Part shown: positions 48,126 to 58,456 of the stretch, piece after piece | Position numbering within the stretch: the stretch's first letter is position 1 | How the letters are laid out: each line of letters opens with the position of its first letter | Program-made: the position numbers and the translations under genes | Assembly: GCF_000801105.2 (NCBI RefSeq) | Contig: NC_079511.1 | Span: 21,289,792-21,353,791 of the forward strand | Length of the DNA: 64,000 bases | Reading direction: 5' to 3' | DNA from: Raphanus sativus | Lineage: Eukaryota > Streptophyta > Magnoliopsida > Brassicales > Brassicaceae | The notes under the pieces: generated by a model | What the model was told of the DNA's origin: nothing | The model's input: the letters and a program-made list of their open reading frames with translations, nothing else | The model's database searches: none

Positions 48126-49450
48126 TGATATCACTCAAATTACCCTAAAAAGTGAATTACTCTCTCAAATAAGAGGTTCAGATGTAGTACTTAGGGATCG
48201 AATCCACAAGGACTCTAGGATTACTTGAAGGTTCAATTAATTAGAGATGAAGATAGACTTAAGGTTTTATATGTTTTAAAGCAGTAAATAATAAAGTGAA
48301 CAAGGAAGTTGTTCAGTAACTGAAATGAAGGTTGTTTCTTAATGAGGAAAATAGCTAGATTCAGGTATTTCTCAGGTATGAATTTATGCAGTTTGAAGGT
48401 GACATTAGGGCTTTAGTCCTTTGAACTCAAACAATTGGTACGACCAGTAGGGTCTCCTTTGACTAGATCCCGGATCTCAACTGTCGTTTGTTGATCTCGG
48501 AAAAGAGTCGATCGATACGAATTTCGTCTGATCGATCGATACACCTTTCAAACAATCGATCGCTACAACGGTGGTTGTATCGATCGATGGTAATTCTAGC
48601 AAGCATTATCGATTTGGTTGAAAACGTTCTCTAATGATCTAGACCACTTTTTGCATGTGTCTAGTCAGTTAGATCACTTTAGTTTATTTCAGGGAATTAA
48701 GAGTATACAATTGGTTATCTCTTCAATCCTAAGATCTAGATTTAAGGGTGATCAATCCTAAATCTAGTGTTAAGAGTAACTAAAGTGAAAGAACTAATTT
48801 AATCACCCTAACAATTGTCACAATCTCATCACATGATTCACCCTTATGAGAAACCTAAATCTAACAATTAGGTTTACTCAGACATATTTATGAGAGACAA
48901 AATCATGATGGTTCGAATAAAACTTAATATGAAATAAGGAACACAAAGAGTAATGAGTAAGATAAAAAGGGAGTTCAAGATCTTCTCTGTTTTGTAATCT
49001 CAGATATATCTCCACAACTCTAACTCTTCTCCCAATGTAGCCAAATTGCCTCTCTTCTCCACTAGGTCTCTAGGCAAGTCTGCCTCTAAAATGATACAAA
49101 ACCCTAGTATATAAAGCCTAACAGGCGGCCAGGAACTTAGTGTGTAAATAGCATACTTTGTGATACTTGAAAATCTTCTAAATTTTAATCCATCGAATGG
49201 CTTAATGTCGATCGACACTCTTCGATATATGTCGATCGATTGTAATTGACTCTAATCGTCCGATCTCACATGATTCCTATCGGTCGATTCCTCATTTGTG
49301 AGAATACTCCAAAAATGCCTCAAAAGTATTGCTTTCTTCAATTAGGTACGTGTGCCTGAAAATACTCTAAAATACTTTGAAAACGTAGTAAATATGATTG
49401 AAAACTCTCATATACCATGGCTAAAAACGGGTGAAATTCATGGTATATCA
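48126..49450 (-). repeat. Right LTR of the Athila element (its 5' LTR)
   Basis: 1325 bp, TGATATCACTC to GGTATATCA. Two four-unit motif sets at 48507-48588 and 49207-49288, all at exact 24-bp steps. The inverted repeat TATACCATG (49411-49419) / CATGGTATA (49439-49447) lies at its transcription-upstream end. Confidence 0.93.
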
Positions 49451-49455
49451 CTTGT

Positions 49456-49981
49456 ATTGTTCAAGAAAATACAAAAAAAATAACTTACGCTACCGGGATT
49501 TGGAGAGACGGAAATGAAGAAGAAGACGATATTAGGGTTTGTAGAAAAGTATCAATGAAGAGTCTAATATATAAAACAGTCTCATTTGTTTTGTCGTTTC
49601 AGTGAACAATAAACTCTTAATACTTGTCTAATATAATATGGGCCATAATATATTTCTATGTTCGTAAGAGAAAACCGAACGACGATATTTTGGGCTTTAT
49701 ATTTTATTAAATATATTTTTAAAAGTCTAAAAAGACCCATATTGCATAAAACCAATATGTAATAAAAAGTAGCATATAGCAAAAAATTAAATTCAATAAA
49801 TTATTCTTCAAAGCAGATACAATGAAAAAAGAGTACTCCCAATAACATTAAAGAACCAAAAATTCAAATCCAATACCAAAATAATTAAGAAAAAGACATC
49901 GCTTGACTTAGTCTCCATCTAGTTCATCATCTCCAAAACAACTTGTTTTAAGCACATTATCATGGTTGATGAAGATATTGT
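49456..49981. other. Gap between the two LTR elements; possible orphan 5' exon
   Basis: AT-rich. On the minus strand AAACCCTAATATCGTC, then a CTTCTTCTTC stretch and CGGTAGC|GTAAGT look like a plant 5' leader exon with a splice donor. If so, the Athila element landed about 30 bp into its intron. No matching downstream exon was found left of the element. Confidence 0.25.
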
Positions 49982-50567
49982 TGATATACCATGTAGTTTA
50001 CCTGATTTTAGTCATGGTATATACAAGTTTTAGGATAGATTTATTATGTTTTAGAATTTAGATAGCATATTTACATGTTCAAGAGTGATTGGAGAGAAGA
50101 TGGTGATTTTAGAGTATTTTAGAGCATTTTAGAGATTTCACCCGATATAACTATATCAACCAGCAATTGAGGTCAACACATAGAGATACATGTCGATAGA
50201 TGCACACTCTGTAACATCGAACGATGGCAAGCACGCAGAACCCCAGTTTGGTCACAACCGACTTGAAGCCCAAGATTCCTCTAATTATCAAACTGCCCTT
50301 GACGAGTTTTAACCTAATATTTATACTTTGCCAAATTGTTTGAGACAAAGAGAGCTTTCTTATATTCTTATTTTCACAGCAAAATGTTTTCTAGGATTTT
50401 TAGTGTTGGAGAGAAGATCCAGAGAGATTTGTGATTGAAACTCCATTATTATATATGTATTCTATCTATGCAGTTTTATTTAATGTTTATGATGTTTTGC
50501 TTAGTTATGTCTCAGTTATTACCTTGTTTCTTGAGTTGTGATATTCATGTTTGAAGATTGTTCTTAA

Positions 50568-51023
50568 GAGCATCTCCAACCCATTGCTATATTCTCCTCC
50601 AAATGCTATAATAGAGTAAAAAATGATCCAACCCATTGCTATATCCACCTCTATAATAGAGGTATACTTTTTTTTTATTTTCAAAACTGTACTTTAATTT
50701 TTAAACTTTTATAATTATATCCAAAACAATTATTTTTATAAGAAAATACAGTTTTTATAAACATAAAATCACACTTTTTATTTATCTAACAATTTTTGTA
50801 ATGAAACTTTTGTTTAAACAAAGTTAAAATTGTATGAAAATCTTATAAAATTAAAATCAAATAGGGTTGATTTGCAACCTTCAAAAATAAAAAGTACTTG
50901 TTGTAAAATAAAAATAGAATCTTTTGAGAATATTCCTTTTAGAGGTAAAAATAAAGAAATACATTGGAGAGAAACACATCTCTATTTTAGAGATAGAAAT
51001 AGGAGAATACATTGGAGATGGTC
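50568..51023. mobile_element. MITE in the 5' LTR, Tourist/Harbinger-like
   Basis: 456 bp, beginning GAGCATCTCCAACCC and ending ATTGGAGATGGTC, flanked by TAA (50565-50567, 51024-51026). The inner ends also pair: TATTCTCCTC with AGGAGAATA. Same terminal type as the MITE at 4865. Its 77-codon frame is not a gene. Confidence 0.75.
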
Positions 51024-51340
51024 TAATGCTTGTTTAGGTTTAGCTAACCTGAAATTGACTTAGTAGATTTGTTTACTGATATATCTTCTCTAAGTTAGGA
51101 TTGCTAAAAATAAACGACAGCTATTCTAGTAAGTATAGTGAACACGTTATCGATCCGCGCTAAAAGCTTACTAGAAGCGTATCAATCAATTCTCCTGTAG
51201 AGATATCGATCGACACGACGAAATACATATCGGGTGATTCTCCTATAGAGACATCGATCAATGTTTTCCTAGATTCTTACAACGAAAATTAGAGATCTTG
51301 GATCTAGTAATAGATAACCTAGAAGACGAAAGTTGATCGG

Positions 51341-51395
51341 TTATTGTTATTGTTATTGTTATTGTTATTGTTATTGTTATTGTTATTGTTATTGT
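51341..51395. repeat. (TTATTG)n microsatellite
   Basis: About nine uninterrupted TTATTG units in the 5' LTR. The other LTRs of the window lack it, so it expanded in this copy. Confidence 0.95.
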
Positions 51396-51667
51396 TGAGT
51401 TCTTTAATATCATGCAAGCAGCTTATATAGCATATATATCATTATAATCCTGATTACCTGAATAAAAACCCTAAGTCTAGCGCCTTCATCATCACAACTT
51501 TAGTTTACTTGTAATTTACAGTCTTTCAATCTTTAATCTAACTTAGTTTAATAAGATCTAGTGTGTGCCCCAACTCCTTGTGGGTTTGATACCTAAGTAC
51601 TAAAACTTGACCTCATTTGATGAGAGTAATTGTTGCTCTAGGGTAATTTGAGCAAGCTATCAAAATT

Positions 51668-51685
51668 TGGCGCCATTACCAGGGA
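51668..51685 (+). other. Primer-binding site, tRNA-Asp type
   Basis: TGGCGCCATTACCAGGGA lies five bases after the LTR. It differs from the Athila-type tRNA-Asp site by a few transitions. Confidence 0.75.
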
Positions 51686-51776
51686 ACTTTGATCGCCATT
51701 AGATTTTTTTTAAGTCTAGGTTTTTACTTACTGTCTGAAACTGATAAATTTTTTTATTTCTTGGCTTTTCAGGTAC

Positions 51777-53452
51777 ATGCCCAGTATAAAAAGACGCAAC
51801 AAGAACAAAACACTGCTGTCTACTGATCCCGCATCTTTGGAACATTAAATCCGCAAAGAGAAACGTTATACATCGGTCGACGCCACTACTAGTGCATCGA
51901 CCGTTTCTGATCAACAACCGTATACCGAGTTTCAGCAACCGCCGACCAACACTAACTCACTCACATCGACCGATACTTCTCAGATACCGACCGATATTTC
52001 ACATAGCGCATCAATCGATACTGAGCTGCGAGGCATGGTTGTGACTATGATTCTTATGCAAGACAAGAATGGGAACCTGTGTGACCAGGAAGGTCAGATG
52101 CGCAATGTAGCAGGCCATAGTGTAGACAATCAGAGGGGTTGCAATCCCTGATCTAAAAAATTAAAGCTGCTCAAGCTGCAGAAGAAGCTACTCGTAACAA
52201 ATCATTGGCTAACTATAACCGTCCAAATCAATTCTACGCCAACATATTTGCTATTCATCTTCCAGACATACAGAGGGTTGATTTTGAGGTGAATCCTCAA
52301 TACTAAACACTCGTGGGACAGACACCCTACAGTGGGACATCCCATGAGCATCATATGGACCACCTGGAGAGGTTCGAGGATCTTATTTATGCTATTAAAG
52401 CCATTAGAGTCCCTGCTGACTACCTACTTTGCAAGCTCTTCAAGTACTCTCTTACTGGAGAAGCTTTGCAATGGATTAAACAGTTACCACCAAGATCTCT
52501 TACATCCTGGGCAGATATCAAAAACGTATTCCTGCGTAATTTCTTTGATGAGGCGCACGTAGAGGGTTTAAGGAGCAAGATTGCTACATTCGCGCATGAG
52601 CCTACAGAGTCTTTAAGGAACTGTTGGGTTCACTTCAGGTCTTATCAGAGAGATTGTCCACACCATGGATTCAACCAAGTTGAGCTGCTTAGAACTTTCT
52701 TCAGAGGTTTAGATCTGGCATATCAGACAACTCCAGACACAGCTAGTGAAGGAAACTTCAACACCAGAAATCCAGAAGAGGTTGTGAGACTTATAGAGAA
52801 CTTGGCATCTAGCAACAACACCAAGAACACTGATTACGAGAGGAAAACATTGGCATATGCCCTTGGAAAGGAGCAGATGGACGATGTGAGAGCCAAACTG
52901 GATAGTTTTCATAGGCTTCTTAAGAAGCAAGTTAGCTTTGCAGAAGATGTAGAAGCTGTAGAGATTGATGAGGAGAGATATGTATAGGAGGATGTGAATT
53001 TTATCAGTGGCACTGGATTCCAGAGGTCTGAAAACAAGAGTGGAAACATGAACTTCTATGGCAACAGTCAAAGAAGCAAATACAACCAGAATTTACAGTA
53101 CCAAAAGCCCTACAACAACATCAACTACAGCAACAACACGAGCTCTGGAAACTCTTCCTATCAGAATACACCACCCCCTACTAAGGAGTGCAAGATTGAA
53201 GCAATGCTTGATTCGGTTTTATAATGTCAGCAAAAGTTTATTGTGTATTTTAATGGAAATATAGATGCTGCCTACAATAGTCTAAATGCAAAGTTTGACA
53301 CCTTGAGCACTCATATGAAGAAATTGGAGACACAAGTGATTCAGACAAGAGAGGCTATTAGGAGGCATGAAGCTTTAGTAAAAGGGAGAGAGGAAGAGGT
53401 AATGAGACACCACTTGAATACCATACGATTTCTGGCAAGTGGCGAAGCATGA
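51777..53452 (+). pseudogene. Gag of the non-autonomous element
   Basis: The start is MPSIKRRNKNK at 51777, with SIDT/STDT repeats following, then a frameshift before 52313. From there one frame holds the Retrotrans_gag domain: HHMDHLERFEDLIYAIK, FKYSLTGEALQWIKQLPPRS, FLRNFFDEAHVEGLRSKIAT and YQRDCPHHGFNQVE, close to the Athila gag. In-frame stops at 52985-52987 (TAG) and near 53222 interrupt it. An asparagine-rich stretch and a coiled-coil-like helix (AKFDTLSTHMKKLETQVIQT) follow. No zinc knuckle. Confidence 0.8.
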
Positions 53453-53509
53453 AAGACTTTATGAGGACCACTTTGAAGTAGAGAGTGCCATGAGTATCGG
53501 GGGTTCTCA

Positions 53510-53833
53510 TTGGATGATGACTATCGATCGATGTTCAAACCCCCACATCGATCGACGGAGTCGACAAAGTCTACTGTCACGAGCAAACCAGTCCAGATTA
53601 TGATCCACGAGAAGTTTGCATCTAGACACCCTCACTCACCCGAACCCTTCATCGATCGACACCCAGAACCGGTTATCGATCGACACACGGAGCCCGTCAT
53701 TGATCGACAAGAGCAGTCTGACAACGATCGACGCGCACCACTTATATACCAAGTGCGGTTACCAAAGATAGACATGGCCCAAATTAATGCACTCAAACCC
53801 CAACCCAACCTTCAGAAAGCTTACCAAACGTGA
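53510..53833 (+). pseudogene. SID-repeat linker between gag and protease
   Basis: A 107-codon stretch in the same frame as gag. It contains the clearest peptide form of the motif: IDRHPEPV, IDRHTEPV, IDRQEQSD and NDRRAP, an 8-residue repeat encoded at 53651, 53675, 53699 and 53723, exactly 24 bp apart. A further pair is at 53523/53547. The peptide itself has no known role. Confidence 0.7.
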
Positions 53834-54114
53834 TAGGATACATTAAAGCCTATGGAGGTAGAAAAAGAAAGTGCAGGGAGAAATTTAAGAAAAAGGAATT
53901 AGAAGGTTCCCAAGCACTATAAAAGAAGAGATAATGCAAATGAGTTGGAAAACTTCAGAAAGAGAGTTCTAAGGATTCCAGAAGAGAGACCTGTTAAGGA
54001 AGCATACTTTACACACAGATTGTGAATGTTCTTTAGAGAAACTAAGGAGACAGAAGAGGATATCAAAGAGATGTTTCATCAGGTCAGAGGTAACATGAAG
54101 GAGAGAATCACACT

Positions 54115-54440
54115 GAAGAAGTAGAGTGATCCTGGGGAGTTTGCAATACCATACATGGTGAAAGGTATTGAATTCCCACATGCATTGTTTGACACAGGAG
54201 CATCAGTCAGCATTATACCTAAGGTTATGGCAGATCAGAGGAAGGTAGGTCTGAAGATAGAACCTTCAAAGGAATCATTCACTTTTGTGGACTGTTCTCA
54301 AAGGAAGTCATAAGGAATCATCAGAGACCTCGAGGTGCAGATTGGTAATGCCCTAATTCCACTTGACTTCCATGTCCTTGACATGAAGCTTAATTGGAAC
54401 TCTTCTCTATTGGCTTGGAAGAGCTTTCTTAGCTACTGTA
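54115..54440 (+). pseudogene. Aspartic protease of the non-autonomous element
   Basis: After a TAG at 54121 the gag frame reads SDPGEFAIPYMV, FPHALFDTGASVSIIPKVMA and LEVQIGNALIPLDFHVLDM. DTGAS (codons from 54191) is the canonical active-site signature, unlike the DLGSS of the Athila copy next door. A stop interrupts at about 54311. The usual final block is frameshifted: LIDPKTHYDPVRVV continues in another frame at 54456-54668. Confidence 0.75.
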
Positions 54441-56914
54441 GGAGCTGTTTGAAACTTGCAGACAAACCAATTTTGTCTGACACTCATTGATCCGAAGACT
54501 CACTATGATCCAGTCAGAGTTGTCAAGCCACATACGTCCTGGAAAGAAGCTATAGATGATCAGAAACTTGTCGTAATGTGCTATTGTGCAGATGAGTTTG
54601 ATTCTCAGACGACCGAATATATCGGTATCAATACGGTGGAATCGATCGATACACATGTTCAGATGTAGACATCAACCGATACATCAGATAATTCATCGAT
54701 AGACACGTCTCTACCCTGAAAATCGATCGACCTTAACCTACCACCGACGATCGATAGCATCTACTCAACGTAGATCGACAGCACCCTAATCTATGAAATT
54801 GCACTATCAGACACCAGATGTGATGAAAATGATGAAGATTATAGAGAAGAAGAAGCTATTGAGTATCACCATCTCCTCATGGAAGAAGCTAGATTCAACC
54901 TTCATTCCCACACATCGAATGAAGGAACATCGCTCGCCAAGATTAATGGCAACACAATCGACATCAACAAAAGAAAATCGGTCGATACCGGCACATACGC
55001 ATCGATCAACACTTACCCACTATCCATATCCGAGGTAAAAACACAATATGAATCAGAGTATGGTTATCTAATTCTGGATGAATTGTGTACTTTCAAGCAA
55101 CAAAGAGATGAGAAAGATGGCATGTTCAGACAACATAATCCAGAAACCTCTCCACAATCGATCGATAAGCACCACGCCCAATCGATCGACACTGATTCCA
55201 TTGATTCGATAGAATGACTACTATGATCCGAAAGACACAATCAAGAAGCGATGTTATGACTCTTCCAATGTCACACATGACTACAAAACAGAATCAATAC
55301 AACCATTTGAAAAAGTCTATGGAGTTGATACATCATTCTTTCATCAGAAGAAACATAAAACTCATCCATCGATCGACAGCAACAGAAGGCCATTAATTGA
55401 TATCGGCATCCAGCCATAACCCACATATACCATCAGGAAATCAATCGACAGTTAAACCTCACCATCGACCGACATGCACTTAGAATCTGGAATTCGAGCT
55501 TTTGATCTATCTTGAAACAGACAATTCATTTGAGAGGCACGTTATGAGTATGATATCTACAGATATGAGCATGGATATGCACAAGCTACTGATGGAAAAG
55601 TCATTCCTATATCTAAGGAACACATTAGAGATGTTTTGGAAAGAGCTACACTTACAGAGCACACCTACATTTGTCTTCCAGAAAGCTGAACTACTCACCA
55701 TTCGTCAAGCAGGACCATAGCTATACAATAAATATGAAATCAATGAGATGTTCTCCGGCATCAGAGGAGCTCAAAAATGAGAAGAAGAAGCTCTCAAGAA
55801 GAAACTTGATGAAAACTACTGCACACTCAACAACAACATCAACTGGACAACCAAAAGGAGCGAGTTGATGCAAAATGAATTAGATTTGCTATGCGAAAAA
55901 GAAGAGTTTCAACAGAAAGAATCGCAATCGATCGATATACTCTCAGCACATCGATCGACGCGAGACTAGCAGATTTGAAAGATTCAATGAGATTGTTTGA
56001 CTACAAGCTTGATGTAATCTACTATCTATTGAATGATAGCATTAGTTGGTTGACTACATGTATGAAGGAGATGAGGCAAGACATAGCTAGGATGCAAACA
56101 TAGCGCGGATAGGGCGACAACGACACCATCGATCGACACTGCTTGTCAAGCATCGATCGACAGGCGCTTTGTGCTGACACAAAGATGGAGGAAGAAGAGC
56201 TAGATGGATGGAACTGATACACCAGCAGAAACTGTAACCCAACCTAAATAAGATACCTACAACAAAGTAGAGGTTGACAAGATAGTAGCAGAGATCTATG
56301 AAGCCTTAGGACATTCAGAGGATGGGTACTACAAAAAGTTTGATGAGATATACTTCCCATTCAACAATAGCATCAGTACTTTGCAAGCATGCATGGAGAG
56401 CATGTAGAAAGAGGTAAAATCTATTCAGAGGCAATTTGCAATTCGTCCTACGACATACACATCGATTGGCAAGCCACCATCCACATCGATCGACATGCAG
56501 GAATCACCATTGAGCGACATACATGAAACACCATCGACCGACGCAAAGTCACCACCAGTCCACGAGAAACTTGAACATGACAAAAAGGTGATGTTTGACT
56601 CTATGCAAGAGGAAATGAAAGAACTATCAGAGTATGCTTATGACAAGCTTGGAAAACATCAGTTTCACATTGAGCAATTTGAGGAGAGTCTACAGATACT
56701 ATCAGATGAAGCATCAAAGATGAATGAGAGATGGAGTAGAGTAGATGACACCACAAGAAGTCTCATTGCAACACGGTCCAGATCAAGCAGGGATGAAGTG
56801 GACGCTTGTTACCAAACAAGCGGCTGCTCTCACCTCACTAGCCAATCAACCTCCAAAGTCAAGCTAAATGACTATAACAAAGTGTTGAGTGGGAGGCAAC
56901 CCACTACTATGTAA
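54441..56914 (+). pseudogene. SID-rich region ending in ..LNDYNKVLSGRQP
   Basis: Several short frames (54456-54668, 54879-55217, 55891-56103, 56495-56914) replace the place where reverse transcriptase and integrase would be. They are acidic, with predicted helices (for example EMKELSEYAYDKLG) and many SIDT/SIDR peptides at 8-residue spacing. The last frame ends in KLNDYNKVLSGRQP, matching the end of the fragment at 31420. Its sequence resembles no known enzyme. Motif sets at 55157/55181, 56128/56152 and 56461, 56485, 56509, 56533. Confidence 0.6.
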
Positions 56915-58190
56915 TTTTAATTTGGTTTATTCATTACTAGTATATATTTTTCGTTTGTATTCTTTATGCATGTATTAAAAAATAGATCTGAGTAGACGTC
57001 TGCCATCTCTATCGACCGACGCGACCCAGTCGACATCGTTCGACTTCACCACATTAGCCACGATCGACATGCACTCAATGACATCGATCGATATGGTAGC
57101 GGTCAGGTATAACGTTCTAACTTATTAATTTCGCACTTATACTTTATGTTTTAAAACTCCGACTGTTTACACTAGGGACAATTTAATTTATGTCTGCGGG
57201 GATTACTAATAATTATCTACTTTATGAGTCTTATTTAAAATATTTTTCAAAAAGTTTTTATTGAGTCAAGAAGGGGATGATGATTTATTTCGATTTATTA
57301 CTTGTCATCTAACCACTTTTTAAACCAGTCTAAAGTTTAATGCTGCAGAAGTACTAGAGATACTAAAGTTGATCAACCTATCAACTATGTTTGCACTTAC
57401 TGAGAGTGTTTGAAGGAACCAAAGTAGACCTCCAACCTAATATTGACTTGAATTGCTTGTCTTGGGGCTTGGTATACAGGGGATCAGAATCCTCCTGCGA
57501 ATGTGGAAGGTAAAAATCTGTGTGTTTCTGGTTCTCTTCCTTCTCTCTCTTCGGCATCTCAAAGATCTAAGTTTATAAAGAAAAGATTGAGAGGATTTCT
57601 TGAGAGACAGAGGGGTAGGTACATTACCTAAGACCCCATTATTTTAAATTTCAGGGATGATCACACATTGTGGAAATGAGGGGTAGATAAATTACATATG
57701 ACCCCATTATTCGCTACACTTTGGCAAAATGCATGAGTTAAAAATGCAACAAATGTCAAGGAGATGAAATAGATGGCCTGCATCAGCATCAAAATTCATT
57801 GAAGTTGAAACTAATAAGAGATTCAGAGAAGAGAATAGAGGGGCGAAATAGATCAGAGAAGACTGCATGTGTTCAGAAACTTGCTTGAGTTGAATCCCTG
57901 TGTTTCTTGATCGATACTCCCAAGGTAAAACATACACTTTTATTTTATGCAAGAAATGAGGTTAGTAGAGGGGATTGTCAGACATGATTAGCTAAGTTGT
58001 TGACTAGGAGAACTTGGTTGCTATACCAGAATATTGTATAATGTGCTTCAAAAGTTAGGATGTTTATGATTTGATTTGCACTACTAGAGAGATCATGACT
58101 GAGTTTTTAAAATCTTTTGAGTCCCTATTGTTTTCAAACCTCTTTCAGAGAGATTACCCTTTGGTTTTGCTTGAAGACAAGGAAAATGGT
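56915..58190 (+). other. 3' noncoding block of the gag-protease element
   Basis: A motif set at 57011, 57035, 57059 and 57083 (exact 24-bp steps). From about 57165 the block is collinear, in reverse, with 26403-27420 and 30217-31231: the TGATCACACATTGTGGAAA, CCAAAGACCCCATTATTCGC-type and TTGCTTGAAGACAAG segments recur. The inner polypurine tract and hairpin are decayed here (57166-57200). Confidence 0.6.
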
Positions 58191-58203
58191 AAGTCTGGGG
58201 GAG
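58191..58203 (+). other. Polypurine tract
   Basis: AAGTCTGGGGGAG directly before the 3' LTR, same sequence as in the other two elements. Confidence 0.85.
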
Positions 58204-58204
58204 T

Positions 58205-58456
58205 TGATATACCATGGATTTTACTTGATTTCAGTCGTGGTATATATGAGTTTTAGAATATATTTATTATGTTTTGGAGTTTAGATAGCATATTTACCGG
58301 TTTAGGAGTGATTTGAGAAAAATGTTGGTTTTGGAACATTTTGAAACACTTTAGAGATTTCACCCGCGATAACCATATCGACCAGCATTTGAGATCGACA
58401 CAGAAATATACATGTCGACCGATGCACACTCTGTGACATCGATCGATGGCAATCAT
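58205..58456 (+). repeat. Truncated 3' LTR
   Basis: Matches the first part of the 5' LTR (49982 to about 50235), then similarity stops. The inverted repeat TATACCATG / CGTGGTATA (58208-58216, 58236-58244) has one G:T pair. Motifs at 58390, 58414 and 58438. Confidence 0.8.

Larger units (their letters stand above)
25070..49450 (-). mobile_element. Athila-lineage Ty3/gypsy LTR retrotransposon with two nested insertions
   Basis: LTRs at 25070-26388 and 48126-49450 are alike throughout and flanked by the 5-bp target duplication CTTGT (25065-25069, 49451-49455). Orientation is minus: tRNA-Asp-type primer site next to the right LTR, polypurine tract next to the left one. Gene order from right to left is gag, protease, reverse transcriptase/RNase H, integrase, Athila ORF-1. 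The integrase-after-RT order and the diagnostic FMDDFSVYG and [16 protein letters not shown] blocks place it in the Athila lineage. Without the inserts (8651 bp plus AGCAG, and about 3.3 kb) the element would be about 12.4 kb. All coding parts are broken, so it is not autonomous now. Confidence 0.92.
49982..51662 (+). repeat. 5' LTR of the gag-protease element
   Basis: 1681 bp, TGATATACCATG to GCTATCA; about 1220 bp without the MITE inserted in it. It has the inverted repeat TATACCATG (49985-49993) / CATGGTATA (50013-50021), a motif set at 51181, 51205, 51229 and 51253 (exact 24-bp steps), and a TTATTG microsatellite. Confidence 0.85.
49982..58456 (+). mobile_element. Non-autonomous gag-protease LTR element, 3' LTR truncated
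   Basis: 5' LTR 49982-51662, primer site 51668-51685, gag and protease 51777-54440, SID-rich region to 56914, noncoding block to 58190, polypurine tract 58191-58203, and a 3' LTR from 58205 cut at about 58456. LTR ends, polypurine tract, motif sets and 3' block are those of the Athila-type elements to its left. I find no reverse transcriptase, RNase H or integrase motif between the protease and the terminal SGRQP peptide, so it would need enzymes from an autonomous relative. With the 3' LTR incomplete there is no target duplication. Confidence 0.85.
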
